Below, piece by piece: positions 55,780-64,000 of a stretch of 64,000 nucleotides of DNA. Source of the DNA: Kalaharituber pfeilii. Lineage: Eukaryota > Ascomycota > Pezizomycetes > Pezizales > Pezizaceae. How positions within the stretch are numbered: the first letter of the stretch is position 1; each line of letters opens with the position of its first letter. The position numbers were made by a program, and so were the translations under genes. Below the pieces are notes generated by a model that saw only the letters and a list, made by a program, of their open reading frames with translations, was not told where the DNA came from and did no database searches. The stretch lies in contig WHUZ01000008.1 in the NCBI GenBank assembly GCA_015179045.1, positions 1 through 64,000 on the forward strand, given 5' to 3'.

Positions 55780-57660
55780 TTATGTGAAATGTTCACATTC
55801 TCCTGAACCTCAACATACTCGGCATAAGATACAGAAGAATGAGCCAAATTTTATAGGTATGGTATATCTCTCTCACTATCAGGAGATGAAGCATAACGAG
55901 TTCAATTTGAGAGGTACAGCAGCAGCTTTCCATAGCACAATAGTAACAAAGTGAGTCAAATTTGACAGGTATGGCAGGTCCATTTTACCTCGCGAGATGC
56001 AGCAAAATGAGCTGAATTTGATAGGCACTTTGACAGGCACGACAGCTCCTCAATGGTGTGAGGTGCAGCAGAACGAGTCAAATTTGACAGGTATGGTAGG
56101 TCCATTTCACCCCGCGAGATGCAGCAAAATGAGCCGAATTTGACAGGTACTTTGACAGGCACAACAGCTCCTCAATTTAACAGGCACGACAGCTCCTCAA
56201 TTTGATAGGCACGACAGCTCCTCAATTTGACAGGCATGACAGCTCCTCAATTCGACAGGCACGGCAGCTCCTCAATAGTGCGACATGCAGCAGAACGAGT
56301 CAAATGTGATAGGTATGGTAGGTCTATATTACCTCGCAAGATGCAGCAAAATGAGCCGAATTTTACAGGCACTTTACAGGTATGATAGCTCCTCAATGGT
56401 GTGAGATGCAGCAGAATAAGCCGAATTTAATAGGTATAACAGTCTCCCTCAATGGCGTAAGATGTGGTCAAGTTGACAGATATGACCTTGACAGGGAAAA
56501 ATGAGGCAGAATAAGCTCAATTTAACAGGTATGACAGCTTTCTCTCAATGGCGCAAGATGTGGCCGAATGAGCTCAAGTTGACAAATATTACAGGACTCT
56601 TTCCATAGCGTAGGAGCAGCAGAATGGGCTGAATTTGACAGGTATAGTAGGTCTCTCTTGCCCTGCCATGGCGAATAGCTGCAAGCGGAGTTACGTGAAA
56701 TTAAAAAAAAAAAAAAGAGTAGGTCTCTCTTGATAGCACGAGATGCAGCAAAATGAACTCAATTGGACCGGTGTGTAGGTCTCCCTTGACAATACAAGAT
56801 ACAGTAGAATAAACTAACTTTAACAAGTATATAGGTATGGCAAGACTCTTCTATGGCACGAGATACAAAAGAATGAGCCAAATTTCATAAGTATGGCACA
56901 CCTCTCTTACCAGCGTGAGATGTAGTAAAACGAACTCAATTTGATAGGTATAGTAGCACCTTTCCACAAGAGAGTAGCAGAGTGAGCCAAATTTGACAGG
57001 TATAATAGGACTCTTTCCGCATTGTAAGATATAGCAGAATGAGCACAATTTGATAGTTATTCGATAGTACAAGATGCAGCAGAACGAGAGTCGAATTTGA
57101 CAGGTATGGCAGGTCTATTTCAGCCTGGGAGATGCAGCAGAATAAGCCGAATTTGACAGGGATTGGTAGATCTCTCTTGCTAACATGAGATACAGCAGGG
57201 CGAGCATAATTTGACAGGCATGACAGCTCCTCAAAAATGTGAGATACAGCAGAATGAGCCGAATTTAATAGGAATGGCAGTCTCTCTCGATGATGTGAGA
57301 TGAGGCAGAATGAGCTCAATTTAACAGGGTATGATAGCTTCCTTTCGATAGCGTGAGATGAGGCAGAATGAGCTCAAGTTGACAAGTATCACCAGACTCT
57401 TTCCACAATGTAAGAACAGCAGAATGAGCCAAATTTGACAGGTACGGCAGGACCCACCTGGCAGTGTGGAACATGGTAAAATAAGCTCAATTCACAGTTA
57501 AGGCTGGCCCCTTTCTATGGTGCAAAGTGAGGCGGTATGGCTTAATTTGACAGATACAACAAGACCTGCTTTGATGGTGCGAGATATGCCAAAATGCGCC
57601 CAATTTACAATTTTACAGGTATGGCAGATTACTCTCGATGGTGTGAGATGGGGCAAAATG
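55780..57660 (+). repeat. Degenerate satellite, 60-75 bp unit
   Basis: About 25 to 30 diverged units around a core of gatgcagcagaatgagccga and atttgacaggtatggcagg. A sub-region (56010-56280) amplifies a shorter ggcacgacagctcctcaatt motif. The 57-bp family 2 insertion at 56661 lies within it. Repeated Phe/Cys/Leu-rich minus frames are not genes. Confidence 0.85.
56661..56717 (+). mobile_element. Ultra-short family 2 retro-insertion
   Basis: CCCTGCCATGGCGAATAGC ... gcggagttacgtgaaatt plus poly A, 57 bp. Flanked by a perfect 15-bp duplication, agtaggtctctcttg (56646-56660 and 56718-56732). The duplication uses a satellite unit, but the insert itself is foreign to it. Confidence 0.9.
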
Positions 57661-57809
57661 AGAATGTGCTAGACTGGTACAGCATGGCGGGGTGCACCTG
57701 CCAAAGGTTACAATCATCGGCTACTACAGTACCTACTGACTCAGGCTCCATTCCCCACCCTTTACTGTTTTTTAAATCGCAAGCACTCTATAGATAGCGA
57801 TAGCTATGT

Positions 57810-58066
57810 CTACTCTTCATCATCACCCTCAGCCTTCAATTCTTCCACTTTCTTATATCCTCTTGCCATCATTCCAGCTGTATTAGTTATATCCTTTTGT
57901 AACCTTTCAATTACCTTATACCTGTTAATATTCTCACTTGCATAGCATTTATACGTGGGTCTAGAGGGCGGATAAGGAAGCTGGATACACCTAAAAGGGC
58001 ATATGCTGGACATCTGAGCAATATCATTGTGGGTAGATATTAACCGGAATTTAGGTAGAGTTTATG
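57810..58066 (-). CDS. Candidate exon of an unknown protein
   Basis: Minus-strand open frame from a TAA near 58066 to the stop at 57810. Its product looks like a real protein (FRLISTHNDIAQMSSI, CIQLPYPPSRPTYKCYASEN, INRYKVIERLQKD, ending KKVEELKAEGDDEE). The C-terminal part is a likely amphipathic helix with an acidic end. An ATG at 58011-58013 is possible, but the open frame extends upstream, so it may be a last exon. No homologue recognised; no second exon identified with confidence. Confidence 0.3.
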
Positions 58067-58079
58067 GGCTGTAACGAGG

Positions 58080-59035
58080 GTTTCGCTATCCATAGGTTCT
58101 ACAATTATTAGCATTATACTCCACAAAATATATAAAATTAATACTAGAGCTCCGTGGATGCAGGAGTGGGATTACGTGATATTATAAATAACAATGAGAA
58201 TATACCGATATGAATAAATGCAGAGAAACGAGATTGTACGGTCATGGAACTGGTAAAGAGTGTACAGTCACTTGACGCCGACTTTACGGGTCCCTTATCC
58301 ACTACCGCTACACCTACACTCACCCTCGCGGTCGCGAGGTGGCCACATGCTAGTCTATTATGTACTGTTGGAAAAGCCACAAAAAGCGCAGCACCATTAC
58401 AGAAAAAAAAAATTATTGGACCGCTTAATGTCAATTACGTTCACTACCAGCAATCATCCCTTCTTATAGCATAGTTCCTTCTCGGCTTAGGCAACTGCGT
58501 TCCATTGGGTCCTCGCTACACCTTGGCAGCAACCACACCAGACACGCTTAAGCATGGTACGGCAGAGTGACTTAGAAGCATGATGAGTATGTATTCATCT
58601 GCATGTCATGAAGTATAGCAAGTGTGGTGGCAGCATAGCATGATAAGTATGTGTAGCATGGTGAGTATTTGAGAAGATCGAGCACAGTAGAGAGCGGGAA
58701 TGGATCAGTGCAGGGCGGAGTTAGGGGGGAGGTATGGGAGTAGGAGCGTGGTGGTATAGAGGGCCTCTCGGTCGGGAGGCCAGTTACTGCTTGTCATTGA
58801 TGTACTATGTTATTTTTCACGTAGCAACGCTAGGAGCGGCTGGCACTGTCACAAACCTACCATGGAACTGTAGGGGGTAGGTGTCTTGGCATTCCAAAAA
58901 TCGTTACAGGGTCGAAGGAAGTGAATCCAACAGACAACGATCATATTTCGGCCCACTAGACCACGTTTTCCTTCACAAGCATGAGACTAAATGGCTTCCA
59001 CAAGCACGAGACTAAATGGGACTAGTATACTAGGT
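58080..59035. other. Spacer
   Basis: Open frames of 70-96 codons overlap on both strands at 58144-58474 without domain support. Short direct repeats (gcatgatgagtatg...) at 58575-58665. No gene assigned. Confidence 0.35.
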
Positions 59036-59040
59036 ATCCC

Positions 59041-59814
59041 TTGGGCTGGTGAGACATGCCTATGGTGCCGGAAGTTAATAATCAACATGTTGTAACATTC
59101 CCGGCCAGCATTAGTAAGCAGCACCATATGTGCCATTTTGCTGCTTAAGCAATCGCGCACCCTTCAGCCACGGTCACTTTACACGGTCGCATTACACGCT
59201 CGCTTGCCCACGCTTGCACCAGAGTCTATTGCAGGTCTACGAGAAACTATACCCAAAGCTCTTTTTTCTATTTCAGACATCTCTATTTGGCGTTATTATA
59301 ATAAGTGTCTTCATATTATGCAGGCATATAAGGATGGTCATCAATATGGTACAGAGGCCTTCAAAAATCATGTATATATAAGTCACCGGCGGGGAACCCT
59401 TTGATGACTAATCCATTTGTATGGGGCTTGGCATGTAACATTTGCTACATTTCCTAAGAAAGGAAAAAAACTTTGAACCTTTTCAGTTTTACAACAAATA
59501 AAGATTTTGCCATGAAAATATCATAGAATGATAGAGCATCTCAAATAGTATAGATTTTTGATATTTCTACCTTAGTTCATCTCAGGTTGTGGTTGCTGAT
59601 AGGTTTTGCGTTGCGTTGGTTGTGTCGCAAATTTCATGTTGATTATTAACTTCCGGCACCATACACTTGCATTAGTGGATCTTGGCCATGTTGCCATAAT
59701 GGGCTATCGAATTTTACTGCATTTTCGAGATTGTTTTGGCAGCGAACGTTATGCAGCTACATTGCCAAGATCCACTACTTAATGCAAGTGTAGGCGTGTC
59801 TCACCAGCCCAATG
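59041..59814. mobile_element. MITE with a second MITE inserted in its left arm
   Basis: Outer inverted ends ttgggctggtgagacatgcc (left) and its near-complement ending at about 59814. The left arm is cut at TA (59061-59062) by the 599-bp element and resumes at TA (59662-59663) with cacttgcattagtggatctt, which pairs with aagatccactacttaatgca near 59767. Removing the insert restores a continuous element of about 170 bp. Confidence 0.85.
59063..59661. mobile_element. TGGTGCCGG MITE, copy 2 (599 bp)
   Basis: Inverted ends TGGTGCCGGAAGTTAATAAT, flanked by TA (59061-59062 and 59662-59663). Inverted relative to 40698-41353, and lacking the 111-bp MITE found there (empty site near 59352). Confidence 0.9.
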
Positions 59815-59829
59815 GATCAAATCTTGTTG

Positions 59830-61960
59830 TGTGACACACGATCTTACCGCCGTCAACGGCAAAATGCTTCAATGCTACCCGGTAGTCTGGTTGGCACCAT
59901 GGGTCAACGCAACCGCCTCTTTTGCTTGCTGCTTCCTATTTCAGCGCTCCTGGTCCGACGCCAAGGCCGTAGCTGCTCACAAAATGAGTAGACAATAACA
60001 TTATGTCTCCCCCCAGCTAGGTGCACTATATCACGCGCCCAACTTTGAACCTGTACATCTAAACTTGCAGAGCAGAATTCTGGATGCACTTTGCATGATA
60101 GCTAATAAACAGAAATCTCCAGCACCCCCTGCTTCCCTAAAGTAGAGTTACTCAGGAATTGCATTCCCTGTTACGGGTTCACCGCGACCGTAGTGTGGGC
60201 GGCCCGTGGAGCGCGTGAAAAGCGAAAAATGCAAGCGCATACGAAATGCGCATATGCGACGTAAGCGACATGCGACAGCCGGAAAGGCGCCGCAGTCGCA
60301 TAATGAGTACTATATGAGCTACGCAGAGGACTAGCGAGTATCGCTAGTCAAGTGTCTTTTTGACCTGGCGGACGGTAACTTTCTGCGTTTACCACCTCCG
60401 TAACATTCCCGTAGCTAAACGAAGTTTCGCATAGTGTCTGGCGTTGGTTATTGACGATCTTCACGTAAATGGTGTATTATAGTATCAAAATCCACATACT
60501 GCATTTACAATAAATTCTATGTCAGCATTTTCAAAGAGGTAACCGAGTGAATTACAAGTCAAAAACCTGGCAATATTGTAATGATTTTTATGTAGTCGTG
60601 CAGCTTTCTGGAAATGCTGTGTTTTGCCCACAATCAATTCTATGACAATTTTGTTAAAGGTGATAACTTCATGGATGGACAAAACCTCAGCTAATTATGC
60701 CACCGCCATTTCAAACCTACTCTTACTAGTCTCTCGCTATCCACATTTTTTGCATATATCCTACAGTCATTCTGGTCATTTTCCCCACTTCTAGCAGTGG
60801 CTCTTTCTTAATTACATTCGGATTCGAATAATCTTTCACATCACCCTATTTGAAACCTCCCATCAATCCCCATTGCCGGCTTCTACCTTAGCACCATTAC
60901 TAAAAACACCTGTCAAAACTGTTCAAGGGGAGGGATAGAGGTAGTGTTGGAACTGAAACAAGGCTCCTGTTGTTGATGTAATGGGGGGTGGCAGAATGCA
61001 TGGCAGAACCAGGCTCTGTTCTTTTCCTCATTTCGTAATCATTCAGTTGTCTCTTAATTAAGATCTAAGTTTTTGAAAGTTTGGATGTTGTGCTTATGCT
61101 TATAGTGTTTATACCGATTTATTGGGGTCTCTGATGTTGACATTAATGGAGGCGGGCTTCCACTGAGGTTGGCACTGTTATTGAGCTCATGATATTTAGC
61201 ATAGGCTCAGGAGAGGGCTCAGTTATTTAGTTGTAGTGAGTACAGCAGTAGAATCCCAGTTCCAGTGACCTGTGTTCGCACCATAATCTCTCTCCCACTC
61301 AAGTCAATTTAACAATGAGTTCTGAATTAGCCATGGGAGACCTCCTTTCCTTCCCTTTTTCAAAAAGCTTGATCCCCTTTTTACTTCCTGTATTTCTTGC
61401 ACTGCTGTGATCCTCTCAATATTGTCCTCTATGAACTCCCTGGCGGTGCTTGAAGATAGATGTCGGTTCCTTATGGGAGGGTGTCCGGGAGTGGCGGAGG
61501 CACGGAAGAGTTTGTCTTCTTTCCTTTCGGGTTACACAGGGGGGTGGGCGCTGAAAAAGCTTGATTTTGTGGAGAAATCTTGAAGAGTCGGGTATTGTGG
61601 ATTAAAAAAATTGGATTAAGGCACCATTCGACGTGGTAGGGTTCACAGGAGATGTTGTGGTTGCGAAGTCACCTCCAAGCGCTCATTCGGTCACCTGAGA
61701 TGAAGAAATCCATGCGCGTCATTTTTTCTTTCTCTTGGCTCAAAACCTCGTTCAAGAAGAGATGACATTCACTCTTCCAACTCACAAAGATTGCCTGGAC
61801 TGGGCTGAGCTGTCCTAGTTGAGCGCTGTGATTAGTCTGGTTTGGTCTCGGTTCGTGCGTGCCCAGCGTGGAAACCGAAAGCCCTCTGACAACCAGTGGC
61901 CGGGGAGGAAGAAGGACGGGGGCTGAGGAAGACGGGGGCGGATTTCTGTGGGGAGGATGA
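59830..61960. repeat. Duplicated block upstream of B7 (copy 3 of 3)
   Basis: Matches 50225-52700 (see that entry). No intact gene inside. The dispersed repeat at 60180-60350 is inserted only in this copy. Confidence 0.65.
60180..60350. repeat. Dispersed CGCATATGCG-rich repeat, copy 2
   Basis: Inverted relative to 19398-19520. It interrupts the block shared with 50225-52700 between aagtagagtta... and cgtagctaaacg..., suggesting a mobile origin. Confidence 0.55.
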
Positions 61961-62092
61961 GGGCAGGTGGGGTTAGCGACTGGTCTAAGTTGACACGACC
62001 CCCGACCGGAGTTAGCGCTAGTGGCCCAGACTAAGATAGCGACATGGGTTTAGGGGCGTACAGGCTACTAATCGTCAAAGATGATCCTAACA

Positions 62093-62144
62093 ATGAGACC
62101 CGACATTTTCTCCAAATATATATTCGGTTTCGCATATATATCGG
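62093..62144 (+). promoter_or_regulatory. B7 promoter: conserved box and TATA
   Basis: atgagacccgacattttctcc (62093-62113) followed by gcatatatatcgg (62132-62144), 103 bp before the start codon. Confidence 0.7.
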
Positions 62145-62246
62145 GGATGGTATTCCATACCATTCCCCCTCCCTTGAGCTCTCAAGGTCCTCTTTGCTAC
62201 TTGCCCAGAACTACCAAAACACATCTACTCTGAACTTTTCTCCTCA

Positions 62247-63141
62247 ATGGAAGCTCATACGATGCAAAATTGTCAGTCTGGTTTACAGCTACTATCAACA
62301 GTACTCTTGCCTGTCACAAATCCAACAGCCATGACTGCTACAGCAATTTCCTTAGTCCCAAGCACACAAGGGGCAAGCCAGTTCTTGATAGCGCTTCCAC
62401 CAGGGTTTGAACCACGGGGGATTCTTTGCAGGTAATTATATGCATTGCAGAGCAAGCTCTTTTAACAGTTCTCTGGTAGCAGAAAAAAACTAACAAACAT
62501 AGCCGGACCGTGACCGGGAGTCCAGAAACCTCTTCGAACAACCAGCTAGGCAGGGCGGGGGACCAACAATCCCATGCAGAAAATGCATATGCTTACAATG
62601 ATCCATTTCCTGAATATGACGCAGTTATTGCCAGCGGCGGAATTTTTGATTCTGTTTTCAACGATGTGTTTCCGGTGGTACCAGCACCCAGCAGTCACTA
62701 TCCAGAAATGGTCAATCACCCTATACCTCAGTATCTGCTTGATGAGAATCAGAATGGCATTGAGGAAATAGTCAGCAGCATGATAGACCAAAGCATTCCC
62801 AATACATTCTTTGACAGCCAGAACCCTCAACCTACCCTCAATGCTGCAGCTGCAGCCTCTCAACAATCTGAAATAATATTGTGGATGTCTCCCATTGTTC
62901 CGCACAACTTTGTGCCTGCCCCATCACTTCCGGAATATGATATCAGATTTGAAGAGTCTGCAATTTTTGCACCTCCTCTCCTTGCTGATGATAGCCTGAG
63001 GGTATGCTCAACATCAACACTCATTGATAATATCATGATGCTTCATGTGTGCATGCTGAACTAGGCTGACTGTAACCATTTAAGCAGGCTTCTCTCAGTA
63101 CTTATGGATCTTGCGTTGCAACTTCTTCGAGACATACCTGA
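62247..63141 (+). CDS. Type B superfamily protein B7 (245 aa, three exons)
   Basis: Exons 62247-62431, 62503-63001, 63088-63141 (738 nt, open to TGA). Splice signals gtaatt/aacatag with branch point actaac, and gtatgc/aagcag with gctgac. Start MEAHTMQNCQSGLQLLSTVL; exon 1 ends SQFLIALPPGFEPRGILCR. Exon 2: FPEYDAVIASGGIFDSVFND, SHYPEMVNHPIPQYLLDENQ, NPQPTLNAAAAASQQSEIIL and the module LWMSPIVPHNFVPAPSLPEY then DIRFEESAIF. Exon 3: ASLSTYGSCVATSSRHT. All family features are intact, making it a good reference copy. Function unknown. Confidence 0.8.
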
Positions 63142-63202
63142 GTAGTTGTCGCTCGGAACCAGCTGTAACCCCCCCCGCCCCCTCCCTACCTCATCATTAT
63201 AT

Positions 63203-63264
63203 TTTTTTTTTTTCTTCTTCTTAATATCATTACTCGCATGCGGCCCTGTGGGCTATGGCGAGGT
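63203..63264 (-). mobile_element. Ultra-short family 1 insertion after B7 (first)
   Basis: T/C-rich tract, taatatcattactcgcatgc and the whole hairpin (63233-63262). Flanked by an imperfect tcatcattat / ttatcattac duplication. Confidence 0.75.
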
Positions 63265-63430
63265 TATCATTACATTACTGGTTATCATCTTTTATTTGTT
63301 GATTTCATCATTTACTTGCTTTTTGTGATTGTTCGCCCACTTACTCCGATTTGCCATAGGGAAGGTTATTTTCCCATTACTAGAGCCACCAAGGCTGAAT
63401 AAAGAAGATGCGCTAGTGGAATTTCGCCAG

Positions 63431-63483
63431 TTTTTTTTTCTTTTATATCATTACTCGCGTGCCGCCCTATGGGCCATGGCGAG
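63431..63483 (-). mobile_element. Ultra-short family 1 insertion after B7 (second)
   Basis: T run, tatatcattactcgcgtgcc and the whole hairpin (63454-63483), stopping exactly at the hairpin base. Flanked by atttcgccag (63421-63430) and atttcgccgg (63484-63493). Confidence 0.85.
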
Positions 63484-63493
63484 ATTTCGCCGG

Positions 63494-64000
63494 TTGGTGG
63501 AGATGTCATGGTGGCTAAGTTAACGACGTTTGTGCTGTTTGATTTACCTTTATTTGCTTTGTAAGTAGCCTTGGCACTCACCAAGCTCAGGAGGCTACAT
63601 GGTTTTTATATTCTGTCCCGGGATATGGGAAAAAGAACACTTCATGTATAAGCCTGTTACGGTTGTTGCATCATTCGGCTTTGTCAGCCATACAGCCCAG
63701 GCGGCAACCCTCAGCCAAGGTAGCAGACAACCAATTTTTTTGTTAATGATTTCAGCTACTTAAAGTTTAGTTTTATTAGCTTGTACTTTTCCTGTGATTT
63801 TATTTTGTTTTGCGATTTCATTAACTTTTTTCCGACTCTTCGTGATCACGTGGCGTGCTCATGTTGCTGCAGTTTGTATTCTCACTTGTATCTCTTCCTA
63901 CATTGGATAGCATGTATGGAGCTTTAGATATGCATATGAGGGATCGAATTTTGTTACAGTGCGACGCCGATTTTTAGATCTTAACCAGGGATCAGACAGC
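63494..64000. other. B7 3' flank to the window edge
   Basis: Matches the B4 and B6 3' flanks (ggtggagatgtcatggtggc, agcctgttacggttgttgca, gtcagccatacagcccaggc). No further gene in view. Confidence 0.5.

Noticed and set aside
55956..57319. Phe/Cys/Leu-rich minus frames (68-127 codons)
   Set aside because: They are translations of the degenerate satellite, repeating PVKFGSFCC-like text.

Overview
The window looks like a gene-poor, transposon-rich stretch of a filamentous ascomycete genome. The evidence is short spliceosomal introns (60-108 nt) with GTRNGT-like donors, RCTRAC-like branch points and YAG acceptors, Tad1-like LINE fragments carrying RNase H and a CCHC knuckle, a Ty3/Gypsy chromodomain relic, and many TA-flanked MITEs and fold-back elements. 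No housekeeping gene, tRNA, rRNA or CRISPR was recognised. I cannot name the species or order.

The only convincing host genes belong to one uncharacterised multi-copy superfamily, all on the + strand. Type A has two intact four-exon genes (25170-26409, 335 aa; 31643-32847, 334 aa) and a relic last exon (700-723). Type B has seven three-exon copies starting at 14093, 34739, 38189, 44008, 48819, 53713 and 62247. Four are open throughout (44008, 48819, 53713, 62247; 240-250 aa). Three are broken by a frameshift (14093), by an insertion plus frameshift plus stop (34739), and by a single-base loss at a G run (38189). Both types carry a C-terminal module of the form W-(I/M)-x-x-x-P then FVPAP-x-x-(P/A)-E-(Y)-x-(I/V)-(R/K)-F, with a phase-2 first intron and a phase-0 last intron at matching places. 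Five B copies share an upstream box (core CTCGACAGTTTCTCC) about 25 bp before a TATA box, which suggests co-regulation. The function is unknown.

Layout: 1-5.3 kb LINE end, type A relic and a 2.8-kb fold-back element; 6-7.2 kb a MITE split by a LINE; 7.4-13.6 kb LTR and MITE debris; 13.9-15.1 kb B1; 15.6-24.7 kb solo LTR, LINE fragments and a gag-only LINE; 25-33 kb the two A genes; 34.6-39.3 kb B2 and B3; 40.7-41.4 kb nested MITEs; 41.9-55.1 kb B4, B5 and B6 within duplicated blocks; 55.2-57.7 kb tandem repeats; 59-60.4 kb nested MITEs; 60.4-64 kb the B7 block.

The second striking feature is a set of about 15 ultra-short retro-insertions, most of 47-80 bp. They contain little more than the 3' terminal module of one of two LINE families plus poly(A), and most have 9-15 bp target-site duplications. 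In the copies that keep the whole module, the 5' end falls within a few bases of the same nucleotide: the base of a 30-nt hairpin in family 1, and a CCCTGCCATGG box in family 2. This looks like minimal SINE-like mobility rather than ordinary random 5' truncation.
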